Positions 8,359 to 16,650 are shown, numbered from the stretch's first letter. The stretch is DNA of 35,547 nucleotides from DATKWD01 sp035529695 (GCA_035529695.1 DATKWD010000168.1:1-35547), one strand, 5' to 3'. Numbers and translations: made by a program. The notes: generated by a model not told the origin, from the sequence alone.

Positions 8359-8389
8359 CACCTGACCCTAACGCTGTTAGGGTCAGGTG
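8359..8389. promoter_or_regulatory. Perfect inverted repeat, candidate operator
   Basis: CACCTGACCCTAAC is followed by GCT and then its exact reverse complement, giving 14-bp arms with a three-base centre. It lies in the 88-base gap between the divergent ACT-protein and carotenoid-oxygenase genes, ending 23 bases before the oxygenase ATG. The core CTAAC-n3-GTTAG has the size and symmetry of operators bound by TetR-type dimers in actinobacteria. No TetR gene is adjacent, so the regulator would be encoded elsewhere. It could alternatively act as a hairpin in the leader RNA. Confidence 0.6.
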
Positions 8390-8412
8390 CGTCGTTCACC
8401 CAGGGGGAGACC

Positions 8413-10134
8413 ATGCCCGTCCCACGTTCGCTCACCACCGCCGGCCACCAGGACTTCGAGATGGAGGTCGTCGCAGGGGAGTGGCCCAGCGACCTCACCG
8501 GCGATGTCCTCTATTCGAGCCCGCAGACGAGTCACCAGTTGCCCTACGAGATCTTCGACTGGGGGGCCATCTGCCGCCTGTCGCTCGACCCAGGCGCAAG
8601 GGGAGCGGCGCCGGGTCGGTTCGCATGGCAGGCGGTGTCGATCGAGACACCGGGCAAGCGGCTCTACAACCGTCACCCCGAGCAGTTCACCTCGGGTCCG
8701 ATCGGCTACGAGTCGCCGTTCGGCACACCCAACTGCTCGAACACCGCACCGTTGCCGTGGGGCGATCGGCTCTACACGACCTGGGACGCAGGCCGTCCGG
8801 TCGAGTTGCATCCCGACACGCTCGAGTTCGTGGCCGAGGTCGGACACATCGACACGTGGGGCGGCAACTCGATGCCCACTGAGGGCGTCCTGCCCATGCT
8901 CATCTCCTCCGCTCACCCGGTCGCCGATCCCGAGCGCCACTGCCTCTGGACGGTGAAGGCCGCACCCGTCATGGAACCCACGTTCGGCATGCAGCCGTCG
9001 ATCGTCCGCTACGACCGGCACGACGGCACCCAGGTGAAGCACTGGCCGCTCGACGGCATCGCGTTCTCGGGTGCGCTCCACACGGTCAGCCAGACCCGTG
9101 ACTGGATCATCATGTGCGACTCGGGCAACTTCAAGGTCGATCCCGTCGAGATGTTCGGCGGCGAGCGCTCGGCCACGATCGACGACGAAGTCCCTGTCTG
9201 GCTCATCCGCAAGGACGCCTTGGAGGGCCTGCCGTCGGGAACGCCGGTCAAGCCGGTGTGCTTCACCATGTCGCCCCCCAACGGCCACTATTACGCCCGC
9301 TGGGACGACTCCGACGGGATCTCGGTGGTCTGGGAGGGCATGGACCTGATGGACCTCGCCATGTACATGCGCCCCGACGACCTCGACGTCAACGGGAACC
9401 CCGTCGACCCGGGAGCGGTCGGCCTCTACAACATGGCCATGGCGCCAGAGACGATCGTCGAGGTGCAGTTCGACCCCGAGTCGGGCAAGGTGCTCGAGCA
9501 AGGGCTCTTCAAGCAGGACTGGACCTGGAACCTCCAGCTGTCGGCCATGGACTGGAGCGTCGAGGGGATGAGCAAGCCGACGCTCCATCACGTGACCTAC
9601 CAGGGCTGCCGACCGGGGAACATCTCCCAGCGCGCCGCCAAGCTCTACGAAGGTCGCATCGACCTCGACCAGGTCCGTGAGGAGACGCCCGGCGCCCTGT
9701 GCTCGTTCGACCGGGGAAGCATGGAGCTCAAGGCCAAGTGGGAGTACGCAAACACCTCCGACCACATCACGAGCCCGGCGTTCGCGCCGCGCGACCTCGG
9801 CGCCGATGCGAACGCCAGCTCGTACGCCGGCGGCGAGCCGGGTGGCCACGACGGCTACGTGATCCAGCCGATCTGCAGCGACGACGGCTTCCGGGTCGAT
9901 CTCTTCGATGCGGCCCGTGTCGGCGACGGCCCGATTGCCACCCTGAAGAGCGTCAACAACGAGTGCGCCCCCCTGATCCTGCACGCAGGCTGGATGCCGG
10001 CCCGCACCGAGTTGGTCGACGCCGAGCGGCTGCGGTTCTCCGACGAACTCGACGACGCTCGCATGTCGTCGGTGCCCGAAGAACTGCGCGCCAGCATCCG
10101 TGAGGTCGCCGAGGAGTGCGACGCGCTCTTCTGA
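8413..10134 (+). CDS. Carotenoid cleavage oxygenase (RPE65/lignostilbene dioxygenase family)
   Basis: A 573-residue member of the non-haem iron carotenoid oxygenase family. The four expected iron-binding histidines can be proposed as His168 (ISSAHPVADPERH), His223 (GALHTVSQTRDW), His292 (PPNGHYYARWDD) and His524 (LILHAGWMP). The C-terminal blade strand GYVIQPICSDDG is typical. Family members cleave double bonds in carotenoids, apocarotenoids or stilbenes; the substrate cannot be read from sequence. The open frame runs far upstream, but ATG 8413 is chosen because GGGGGAGA lies just before it and homology-like sequence begins there. A perfect 14-bp-arm palindrome lies directly upstream. The unknown gene at 10142 starts seven bases after the stop and is probably co-transcribed. 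Confidence 0.88.
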   Translation: MPVPRSLTTAGHQDFEMEVVAGEWPSDLTGDVLYSSPQTSHQLPYEIFDWGAICRLSLDPGARGAAPGRFAWQAVSIETPGKRLYNRHPEQFTSGPIGYESPFGTPNCSNTAPLPWGDRLYTTWDAGRPVELHPDTLEFVAEVGHIDTWGGNSMPTEGVLPMLISSAHPVADPERHCLWTVKAAPVMEPTFGMQPSIVRYDRHDGTQVKHWPLDGIAFSGALHTVSQTRDWIIMCDSGNFKVDPVEMFGGERSATIDDEVPVWLIRKDALEGLPSGTPVKPVCFTMSPPNGHYYARWDDSDGISVVWEGMDLMDLAMYMRPDDLDVNGNPVDPGAVGLYNMAMAPETIVEVQFDPESGKVLEQGLFKQDWTWNLQLSAMDWSVEGMSKPTLHHVTYQGCRPGNISQRAAKLYEGRIDLDQVREETPGALCSFDRGSMELKAKWEYANTSDHITSPAFAPRDLGADANASSYAGGEPGGHDGYVIQPICSDDGFRVDLFDAARVGDGPIATLKSVNNECAPLILHAGWMPARTELVDAERLRFSDELDDARMSSVPEELRASIREVAEECDALF

Positions 10135-10141
10135 GGCCGAC

Positions 10142-10972
10142 ATGGGCAACAAGAAGCGACAGCCGCTCAGCCGACCGCTGACGGCGCGAGGTCTTCGCGG
10201 TCGGCGGGCGATGAAACGGGCGCTCTACGCCATGCTCTCGTTCAGGAACGGGGTGATGATCGCGCTCGGCAAGGAACAGCCCCTCGTGCGGTTCACCGTC
10301 GAGGGCGATCCACCGTCGGTCTACGTCGTGTGGCGCATTCGGCCCGAGGCCGTCGACACGCTGCCGAAGCGGCTCGGCCTCGCCGATTGGATGGCGTCGA
10401 CGCCCATCCGGTGTCTCGCCGACGACGAACCCGAGCACCTGCTCGTCCTGAACTACTACCGGGTCTCGGGCCTCGCCAGGGGAGTACGGGCCGAATGGTC
10501 GATCTTCATCGCCGACCCGGCGGGAATTCCTCGCTACCTGGTGTTCGACGCGTGTTCTGCCGAGTTCTCGATCGATCCGGTCGACCTCAACACCAAGCGG
10601 AGCCCGATCACCCACCGCCGAGAAGGCGACACGATCGTCACCAGCCTCGGCGAGGGACCCGACTACACCTGCTCGATCGAGATCCCGGCCGACGCGCCCA
10701 CCGTCAAGACCCATGCCGAGTGGGCCACCGCCAACGACGAGATCTACTGGACGAACGGCATCGCCGACCGGACCTTCTACAACGCCGGGATGCACGACCC
10801 GCTGGTGGTCGACGTGCCCTCGGGCGCGGTCGACCTCACCGACGACACCGGCTGGGCCGACCTCGTCGAGCCCGACCCGGCGCACGTCCTGGTGTACGAG
10901 AACGCCATCGAACTGGCCATGGCCCCGTGGGCGAACCTCGACCAGGTCGAAGCGTCACCGGAGCGCAGCTGA
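10142..10972 (+). CDS. Hypothetical protein following the carotenoid oxygenase
   Basis: A 276-residue soluble protein that I do not recognise. It opens with a very basic region (KKRQPLSRPL, then RGLRGRRAMKR) of about 30 residues, then becomes acidic and beta-rich, with notable segments VYVVWRIRPEAVDTLPKRLGL, LLVLNYYRVSGLARGVRAEW and EIYWTNGIADRTFYNAG. No signal peptide or membrane segment is visible. ATG 10142 is chosen over an earlier in-frame start because it leaves the upstream gene intact and follows it by seven bases. The tight spacing suggests it works with the oxygenase, perhaps on the same lipid or isoprenoid substrate; the alternation of strands loosely recalls lipid- or small-molecule-binding beta folds, but nothing firm supports this. 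Confidence 0.75.
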   Translation: MGNKKRQPLSRPLTARGLRGRRAMKRALYAMLSFRNGVMIALGKEQPLVRFTVEGDPPSVYVVWRIRPEAVDTLPKRLGLADWMASTPIRCLADDEPEHLLVLNYYRVSGLARGVRAEWSIFIADPAGIPRYLVFDACSAEFSIDPVDLNTKRSPITHRREGDTIVTSLGEGPDYTCSIEIPADAPTVKTHAEWATANDEIYWTNGIADRTFYNAGMHDPLVVDVPSGAVDLTDDTGWADLVEPDPAHVLVYENAIELAMAPWANLDQVEASPERS

Positions 10973-10977
10973 TCGCT

Positions 10978-11544
10978 TCACCCCGGAGAAGCGCATGCCT
11001 GGTCGTCGCTGAGGTCGTCGAGGCGCTTCGCGACGTCTGAGGCTCCGCTGCCGACATAGTGAATGCCGTCGTCGGACTCGTCGTCGCGCACCTCCCACCC
11101 GATCAGCTCGCAGCCCAGCGCAGCTGCGACTCGTGCGTTGAGAGCATCGGCTTGGTCCGGCGTCGGCTCGCCCCGCTTGCCACCAAGCAACGGAGGCACC
11201 TCGACCCACACCACCGGGGCGTCGGCCGACAGCTTCGCGTGGGCGTTGCGGTATCCCTCCACGACATCGATCTCTGAGGCGTTCATGTCCCAGACCGAGA
11301 CCGCCGCCACGATCAGGTCAGGGTCGCCATCGATCCCGAGGGGGACCAGGCAGGGGGCGTCGATCGTGAACCCACAGCCATTCATGGTCGAGCCGCGCCC
11401 CGTGACGGCCTTGATCTGACCCATCGTCGAGTCGCCGACGACGAACACGTCAGGGTCGTCGGAACCACACGCCGTGAAGGCAGACAGGGCCACGATCGCG
11501 AGGACACCCGTGGTGCGACGCGTCCAGGCCAGCATCGGAACCAT
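10978..11544 (-). CDS. SGNH/GDSL-hydrolase-like lipoprotein
   Basis: A 188-residue exported protein. A short basic N-terminus and hydrophobic stretch end in the lipobox-like FTAC, so Cys26 would be lipidated and the protein anchored outside the membrane. The mature part starts with a strand and GDST (VFVVGDSTMGQ), matching block I of SGNH hydrolases, and ends with DDGIHY, matching the D-x-x-H of block V. The block III G-x-N-D motif is not obvious (VSVWDMN is at about the right place). It may therefore be an esterase, an acyltransferase-like protein or an inactive relative. It converges with the gene at 10142 with five bases between stops, and about 420 bases without genes lie upstream. Confidence 0.7.
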   Translation of the reverse strand: MVPMLAWTRRTTGVLAIVALSAFTACGSDDPDVFVVGDSTMGQIKAVTGRGSTMNGCGFTIDAPCLVPLGIDGDPDLIVAAVSVWDMNASEIDVVEGYRNAHAKLSADAPVVWVEVPPLLGGKRGEPTPDQADALNARVAAALGCELIGWEVRDDESDDGIHYVGSGASDVAKRLDDLSDDQACASPG

Positions 11545-11966
11545 GACCGATGTCTACCCGGGTCTTCGCAAGTCCCAACATCGCTGGAGGGCCATCGAGC
11601 GCGCCACCACGTGCCTGCCTGGGACCCAACTTGACAGAACGTGCATTATGGGCGTCGGACGTCCGGCTGCCACGTCGAGCTGGAGAACGGATCCGACCGC
11701 TCACGTGCAAGATCGGCGCTCCGGAACGGGTCCTGACTTCGACCGATGTCTCACCCCGGGACCGGGTTCAGGGCGGGCGCTGGTCCCGACGAATGGTCAC
11801 CGGCGGCCTCCGCGCGGCTTGCTCGAGTCAATGGGGTCCCCGGCCGCCGATCCCCCGGGTCTCTTCACCCACGAGCGATTCCGTCACTGTGACGCAATAG
11901 CTGCCGCGAGGATCTCTCGGTCCCGTGGAGACCGATGACCGGGCGTGTCGGGGATGGGCATCGAGG
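11545..11966. other. Gene-free stretch of about 420 bases
   Basis: Open frames here have poor codon bias and no recognisable protein. It holds the upstream region of the SGNH-like lipoprotein gene. Two small items are visible: CGTCAC-T-GTGACG at 11882-11894, a 6-bp-arm palindrome with one central base, and at 11934-11962 a partial copy of a segment inside the neighbouring hydrolase gene (12191-12221), with the first 15 bases identical. No promoter stands out with confidence. Confidence 0.5.
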
Positions 11967-12719
11967 TCAGACCAGGACTTCGGGCAGGGCCGCGAACACG
12001 TCAGGGTCGTGTCCGGGGATGACGAGCGCACCACCGCTTCGGAGCTCGCGCAACACTGCGAGGCTGGCCGCCTGCTGGGCGTGATCGTGGCCGATCCCAG
12101 GGAGGGGGCCGCCGTCCAGCGTCGCCTCGAAGTAGGCGCAGTCGCCACACAGCACGACCTCTCGGTCGGCGAGACGGATCCGTAGCGACTGATGACCGGG
12201 CGTGTGGCCAGGGGTGGGCATGCAGACGATCAGGCCGTCACCGAAGACATCGTGTTCACCCACGACCTCGAGCCGGTCGTGGCCGTGATCGAACAGGTCA
12301 CGCTGCAATGAGTTCGCCGCGGCGACATCGTCGTCCATGCCCGCCGCCCACTCATCCGCCTGGACCACGAGACGGGCACTGGGCAGTTGGTCCAGCCCCC
12401 CCGTGTGATCGAAGTGAAGGTGCGACATGACGACGACGTCCACGTCATCAGGGTCGACGTCGGCCGCGCGGAGGCGGGCCCCCACCAGGTCGGACTCGTC
12501 GAGCCCGACCCCGAAGAAGAGCGACACCGTGTCGAGGAGTGGCCCCGGCGCAGCCAACGCAGCCGGCATGCCGGTGTCGAAGAGCACCGTTCCGCGGTCG
12601 TGTCGGATGAGCCACGACGGAACCGGGATGGTGAGCTGGTCGTCGCTCCCGCCCTGCTCGAACATGCTCCGGGGCGCGCTCAGCGTGCCGCACCCGAGGG
12701 GTTGGATCGAAACCGCCAC
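11967..12719 (-). CDS. Metallo-beta-lactamase-fold hydrolase (lactonase-like)
   Basis: A 250-residue MBL-fold hydrolase with the zinc motif SHLHFDHTGG (HxHxDH), a later His in PTPGHTPGH, the Asp bridging region LCGDCAYF, and a C-terminal PGHDPD. The spacing and the early IPVPSWLIRHDRGTVLFDTG segment fit the N-acyl-homoserine-lactonase-like subgroup (AttM/AiiA relatives), though many such proteins act on other esters or lactones. The frame is open up to an ATG at 12776 that would overlap the divergent serine-hydrolase start by two bases. The GTG at 12719 is preferred because it leaves 55 bases for promoters between the two divergent genes and the sequence becomes protein-like there. The start is not certain. 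Confidence 0.82.
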   Translation of the reverse strand: MAVSIQPLGCGTLSAPRSMFEQGGSDDQLTIPVPSWLIRHDRGTVLFDTGMPAALAAPGPLLDTVSLFFGVGLDESDLVGARLRAADVDPDDVDVVVMSHLHFDHTGGLDQLPSARLVVQADEWAAGMDDDVAAANSLQRDLFDHGHDRLEVVGEHDVFGDGLIVCMPTPGHTPGHQSLRIRLADREVVLCGDCAYFEATLDGGPLPGIGHDHAQQAASLAVLRELRSGGALVIPGHDPDVFAALPEVLV

Positions 12720-12774
12720 GCTGCGACTCTGGCACACTCCGAAGGTCCGACGCCGCCAGTAGCGTGCATCGTTC

Positions 12775-13950
12775 ATGGTCGACGGCTTCGTTCATCCCGA
12801 CTTCGGCGGCGTCGTCGAGATCTTCCGCAAGCAGTTCGACAAGCCGGGAGCCGGCGGCGCCGCCATGGCACTGACGCAGCGAGGCGAGATGGTGGCCGAC
12901 GTGTGGATGGGCTCGGTCGACGAGGCAGGAACGCTGCCATGGTCGGCCGACACCGTGGCCATGAGTTTCTCGACCACCAAAGGCGTGGCATCGACCGCGC
13001 TGCACATCCTGGCCGATCGCGGACTGCTGTCCTACGACGAGCCGGTCGCGACCTACTGGCCCGAATTCGCCGCGGCCGGCAAAGAAGCGATCACCGTCCG
13101 CGACCTGATGACCCATCGGGCCGGGCTGCACCGGGCGAGCAACCTCGTCGACGATCCTCGCGACCTTCTCGACCAACGTCGGATGGCCGCACTGCTCGCG
13201 GCGATGCCGGCGGACACCCGGCGCCGGCGAACCTCGGGCTACCACGCCGTCAGCTACGGGTGGCTCGTCAGCGAATTGGTGCTCCGGATCACCGGCGAGA
13301 CACTGGCCGAGTTCGTGCAGACCGAGATCGCCGAGCCGATTGGCGCCGAAGGGCTGTTCATCGGACTGCCTGCGGCGCAGCGTGCGCGCATGGCACCGCT
13401 GTTCCCGGGCATCACCGCCAAGCAGAAGGCACGGTTCCCCGCCCTGGTCCGCTTTCTGAACCGCTTCGAGCGAACGCGACCGCTCGCCGACGCGCTGCTC
13501 GTCGAGGGCCTCGATGACCTCTACGAGGGACCGAACCCGCCCATCGCCGACACCGAGATGGCAGCCCTCAACGGCTTCTTCACCGCCCGGTCCCTGGCGA
13601 AGATGTACGGAGCCATCGCCAATGGCGGAGAGTTCGGAGGTCACCGACTTCTCGGACCCGACACGATTGCCGACTTCGCCCGCACCCAGGTCACGACTCG
13701 CGACTACGTGCTCTTGTTCTCGATGCGTTGGCGCACCGGATACCACCGAGCGTTCACCGCCGGTCGCCAGCCGCCGAACGGCTTCGGCCACTTCGGGTTC
13801 GGCGGATCGGGTGGCTTCGCCGACCTCGACACCGGCATGTCGGTGGCGCTCACGCTCAATCGGGTCACCCCGACGACACCGGTCGCCGACATCCGCCTCG
13901 CTCGCATCGGTGCCGCAGCGCTCAAGGCCGGACGACGCCGCCGAAGGTGA
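12775..13950 (+). CDS. Serine hydrolase, class C beta-lactamase/EstB family
   Basis: A 391-residue protein of the beta-lactamase/penicillin-binding-protein-like esterase family. The nucleophile motif S-x-x-K is STTK (Ser66, Lys69), and the second-motif Tyr is likely Tyr156 in SGYHAVSYGWL. The DLMTHRAGL segment near 110 and the C-terminal GFGHFGFGGSGGFADLDTGM (the HxG-like motif region) are typical. There is no clear signal peptide, so it is probably cytoplasmic, as for EstB-type esterases rather than true beta-lactamases. It is divergent from the MBL-fold hydrolase. The substrate is probably a short-chain ester or lactone, at family level only. Confidence 0.88.
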   Translation: MVDGFVHPDFGGVVEIFRKQFDKPGAGGAAMALTQRGEMVADVWMGSVDEAGTLPWSADTVAMSFSTTKGVASTALHILADRGLLSYDEPVATYWPEFAAAGKEAITVRDLMTHRAGLHRASNLVDDPRDLLDQRRMAALLAAMPADTRRRRTSGYHAVSYGWLVSELVLRITGETLAEFVQTEIAEPIGAEGLFIGLPAAQRARMAPLFPGITAKQKARFPALVRFLNRFERTRPLADALLVEGLDDLYEGPNPPIADTEMAALNGFFTARSLAKMYGAIANGGEFGGHRLLGPDTIADFARTQVTTRDYVLLFSMRWRTGYHRAFTAGRQPPNGFGHFGFGGSGGFADLDTGMSVALTLNRVTPTTPVADIRLARIGAAALKAGRRRRR

Positions 13951-14054
13951 TGGCCGTCTCAGGCGCACGGCCCACCGGCATGGTCCGTTTGCCCCACGTA
14001 TTCCTCAAGCTTGGTGCCGCTCGCGCCGAAAACCCCTCGAGAGGAGGGCGGGCC

Positions 14055-14435
14055 ATGGCAACGCGGGTACTGCTGGTCGACGATGACGAGCGACTGGTGC
14101 GCATCGTCGCCGGCATTCTCGAAGAAGACGGCATCGAGATCGTTGCCTCGCTCGGAGACGGCCGGGAGGCAGTCCGCCTCATCCACTCCCTCGACCCGGA
14201 CGTGGTGGTGCTCGACATGATGCTGCCCACGCGCCCAGGCCTCGCCGTGGCGGATGCGATCCGTCGACTCCGCCCCGACCAGCCGATCGTGCTGTTTTCG
14301 TCGCTGCTCGACCCCAGGATAGAACGCATCGCGGTTGCCCACGGACTCGTGTATCTCGAGAAGTGTGACGGCATCGACGCACTCGAAGACGCGATCTTCC
14401 GGTCGATGAACCGCAGACAGACCATCTCTGTCTGA
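14055..14435 (+). CDS. Stand-alone response regulator receiver protein
   Basis: A 126-residue protein consisting of one CheY-like receiver domain and nothing else. The acidic pocket DDD is at residues 9-11, the phosphoacceptor is Asp54 in VVVLDMMLPT, the switch Ser is in VLFSS (Ser82) and the conserved Lys is Lys103 in LEKCDG. There is no output domain and no histidine kinase next to it, so it probably acts by protein contact or in a phosphorelay. The ATG at 14055 is chosen because GAGGAGGGCGG lies just upstream; the longer upstream open frame is not protein-like. The serine-hydrolase gene ends about 100 bases upstream with nothing recognisable between. Confidence 0.88.
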   Translation: MATRVLLVDDDERLVRIVAGILEEDGIEIVASLGDGREAVRLIHSLDPDVVVLDMMLPTRPGLAVADAIRRLRPDQPIVLFSSLLDPRIERIAVAHGLVYLEKCDGIDALEDAIFRSMNRRQTISV

Positions 14436-14463
14436 CCGACCCGACCCGGGTACGGTCCGAACG

Positions 14464-14952
14464 ATGGCTTGGAAGCGCAAGGCGGCACGGGTGATCCTCT
14501 TCGACCGGGACAAGCGGGTCTTCCTGATGCAGGCCCACGACCCCGCCGACCCGACCAAGGGCCAGTGGTGGGAGATCCCCGGAGGCGGAATCGACTTCGG
14601 TGAGACGTCCGCCCAGGCCGCAGCCCGCGAGCTCTACGAAGAAGCGGGCATCGTCGCCGACGAGATGGGGCCCTGCATCTGGCGTCAACAGGTCCGCTTC
14701 CGATTCGGTGGCATCGAGTTCGATTCCGACGATCATGTGCACGTGGCGTGGTGCGAGACCGGCGACTACTCCCCCACCCATCTCGAGGCGCTCGAGGCGA
14801 TGGCATTCGAAGGTGCGCGTTGGTGGACGCTCGATGAGGTCCTCGCCTCCGACGAGCGCTTCCTTCCCGAGCCGCTCGTCGCCTTCCTCCCGGCACTGGC
14901 GGCCGGCGACCTGCCAGACGAGCCGGTGGTGGTCGCGGCGGTCGGCGACTGA
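14464..14952 (+). CDS. Nudix hydrolase
   Basis: A 162-residue Nudix protein. The Nudix box G-x5-E-x7-R-E-U-x-E-E-x-G-U is complete at residues 41-63 (Gly41, Glu47, Arg55-Glu56, Glu59-Glu60, Gly62). Such enzymes hydrolyse nucleoside diphosphates linked to another group; the substrate cannot be assigned. The N-terminal WKRKAARVILFDRDKRVFLMQAHDP strand pair is standard for the fold. It starts 28 bases after the receiver gene and may share its transcript. Confidence 0.9.
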   Translation: MAWKRKAARVILFDRDKRVFLMQAHDPADPTKGQWWEIPGGGIDFGETSAQAAARELYEEAGIVADEMGPCIWRQQVRFRFGGIEFDSDDHVHVAWCETGDYSPTHLEALEAMAFEGARWWTLDEVLASDERFLPEPLVAFLPALAAGDLPDEPVVVAAVGD

Positions 14953-14987
14953 GGACGAGGACTGGTCCGAGAACATAGAGTCACAAC

Positions 14988-15191
14988 GTGTCCGATCTCT
15001 TCCCACACTCCTTTCCGACCCTCGAGACCCTCGAACAGGAGCGGACCCATCTCAAGCAGCGCCTCGCGGCGACCTTCCGACTGTTCGGTCGATTCGGCTT
15101 CACGCAGGTCGGATCCAACCTGGCCGGGTGGTTCAGCTTCCAGCCCTTGTACGACAAGATCGTGACCGACTGTCCCGAGCTCCTCGACTGA
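14988..15191 (+). CDS. Small protein resembling the N-terminus of class II aldolase/adducin proteins
   Basis: A 67-residue frame from GTG 14988 to a stop two bases before the next start. Third codon positions are strongly G/C, so it is likely to be coding. The central segment RLAATFRLFGRFGF resembles the opening helix of class II aldolase/adducin-family proteins, which usually read R-x-x-L-A-A-A-F-R-L-F-A-R-F-G-F. Here the sequence then continues with TQVGSNLAGWFSF and ends, with no room for the metal-binding catalytic part. It may be a truncated descendant or a genuine short protein. Confidence in the relationship is low; confidence that it is translated is moderate. Confidence 0.5.
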   Translation: MSDLFPHSFPTLETLEQERTHLKQRLAATFRLFGRFGFTQVGSNLAGWFSFQPLYDKIVTDCPELLD

Positions 15192-15192
15192 C

Positions 15193-15615
15193 ATGTCCGA
15201 CCCAGCCACCCCCGAACGCCGTGCACGACGTCAAGCGCTGCTGCAGCGCCTGATCGACTCGCAGAACCGGAGTGACATCGACGGCGTCCTGGCGTGCTTC
15301 GCTCATCCCGAGGTCGAGCTGGTGGGCGCCAATCGCAGGTTCACCGGGAGCGACGAGGTCGGCACCTACCTCCGCGACTCGCGATCCGCGTTTCCCGACC
15401 AGCGCTTCGAGCTGATCATGATGCATCATGCCGACGACGCGGTCATCTGCGAGTTCTGGTTCGGCGGCACTCACCGCGGCGACATCCACGGATTCGAGGC
15501 GACCGGTCGGGGCTTCCGTGTCCGGATGGCCTCGTTCTTCGCGTTCGACGGCGACGACCTCGTCGGCCAGCGCATCTACTACGACGCCCGATCGATCGTC
15601 ATGCAGCTCGCGTGA
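15193..15615 (+). CDS. NTF2-like/SnoaL-type protein
   Basis: A 140-residue protein with the cone-shaped alpha+beta barrel pattern of the NTF2/SnoaL superfamily: an N-terminal helix ending in RLIDSQNRSDIDGVLACFAHPEVEL, a FTGSDEVGTYLRDSRSAFPD helix, and four beta strands, including DAVICEFWFGGTHRG and FRVRMASFFAFDGDDLVGQRIYYD. Family members include polyketide cyclases, isomerases and binding proteins. No catalytic residues can be assigned with confidence. It starts one base after the stop of the small protein upstream, suggesting coupled translation. Confidence 0.8.
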   Translation: MSDPATPERRARRQALLQRLIDSQNRSDIDGVLACFAHPEVELVGANRRFTGSDEVGTYLRDSRSAFPDQRFELIMMHHADDAVICEFWFGGTHRGDIHGFEATGRGFRVRMASFFAFDGDDLVGQRIYYDARSIVMQLA

Positions 15616-15660
15616 GACACCGGTCACGCCGACGCCGACGGTTTCGTGGCAGCATGCCGC

Positions 15661-16650
15661 ATGGCGCTCTTCATCGCTCGATACGACCTTCGTGGCCCCG
15701 GACTCTCCGGCAAGGACCGAGCTGATCAGTACGCCGTCTGTCTCGAACAGGCGGCCTGGTGCGAGGCACACGGGTTCGACATGCTCGTACTCAGCGAGCA
15801 CCACGGTGTCGAGGACGGCTATCTCCCGGTCCCGCTCCAGCTGGCCACCGCCATCGCCGTGCGAACCGACGCGATCTCGATCATGATCTCGGCGCTGCTG
15901 GTGCCGCTCCACGATCCGATCCGCCTCGCCGAACAGATCGCGATCGTCGACCTTCTCAGCAAGGGGAGGGTGCAGTACACGAGCGGACTCGGCTACCGAC
16001 GCGAGGAATACGAGCAGGCGGGACTCGACTGGACCACTCGTGGTGCTCGCATCGAGCACTGCCTCGACACCTTGTTCAAGGCCTGGACCGGGGAGCCCTT
16101 CGAGTACGAAGGACGGACCGTCCAGGTGACCCCCGCTCCCTACAGCCAGCCGGGGCCGCTGATGTTCTACGGCGGTGGCTCCCCCGCTGCCGCTCGGAGA
16201 GCTGCTCGCTTCGACATGCCGCTGTTCGCGCAGCATGGCGACCCGACGTTGGGTGAGATCTATGCCCAGACACGCGAAGAGCTCGGCCTCGGCCCAGGGA
16301 TGTATCTCGCGCCGCCGGCCGAGGGGCCCGGGACGATCCTCGTCTCCGAGGATCCCGACCGCACGTGGAACACCATCGGCGAGTACCTCTTGTACGAGGC
16401 GACCGAATACGACGCATGGCAGCAAGGCGTCACCTCATCGGTCCACGACGAATCCAAGACCGTCGACGAGATGCGCGAACGGGGCATCTACGCCGTGATG
16501 ACCCCCGACGAGTGCGTCGACTACGCGCAGTCCATCGGGCCGCTCGATCCCGTCACGACGCACCCGCTGTGCGGCGGCATGCCCGCCGAGGCGTCATGGG
16601 AGCACCTCGAGTTGTTGGGCACCGAGGTCATCCCCCGCTGCAAGAGCTGA
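15661..16650 (+). CDS. LLM-class (luciferase-like) flavin-dependent oxidoreductase
   Basis: A 329-residue member of the bacterial luciferase-like monooxygenase family. The N-terminal barrel shows the ALFIARYDLRG strand, the AHGFDMLVLSEHHG segment and VPLHDPIRLAEQIAIVDLLSKGR, followed by GLGYRREEYEQAG, which are the family's standard core segments. Such enzymes use FMN or coenzyme F420 to oxidise or reduce alkanes, aldehydes, sulfonates or other small compounds; the cofactor cannot be determined by eye. ATG 15661 is preferred to an in-frame GTG 15 bases earlier because the family begins at this strand. It converges with the lipoprotein gene at 16676. Confidence 0.88.
   Translation: MALFIARYDLRGPGLSGKDRADQYAVCLEQAAWCEAHGFDMLVLSEHHGVEDGYLPVPLQLATAIAVRTDAISIMISALLVPLHDPIRLAEQIAIVDLLSKGRVQYTSGLGYRREEYEQAGLDWTTRGARIEHCLDTLFKAWTGEPFEYEGRTVQVTPAPYSQPGPLMFYGGGSPAAARRAARFDMPLFAQHGDPTLGEIYAQTREELGLGPGMYLAPPAEGPGTILVSEDPDRTWNTIGEYLLYEATEYDAWQQGVTSSVHDESKTVDEMRERGIYAVMTPDECVDYAQSIGPLDPVTTHPLCGGMPAEASWEHLELLGTEVIPRCKS

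Noticed and set aside
8383..10152. A 589-codon minus-strand frame opposite the carotenoid oxygenase
   Set aside because: It is a mirror frame caused by G/C-biased third positions; the plus strand carries the oxygenase motifs.
11474..11938. Plus-strand frames in the gap before the MBL-fold gene
   Set aside because: Codon use is poor, there is no ribosome binding site and the residues are Arg/Pro/Ser-rich noise.
12448..13968. A 506-codon minus-strand frame opposite the serine hydrolase
   Set aside because: The His/Arg/Gly-rich composition and lack of motifs mark it as antisense shadow.
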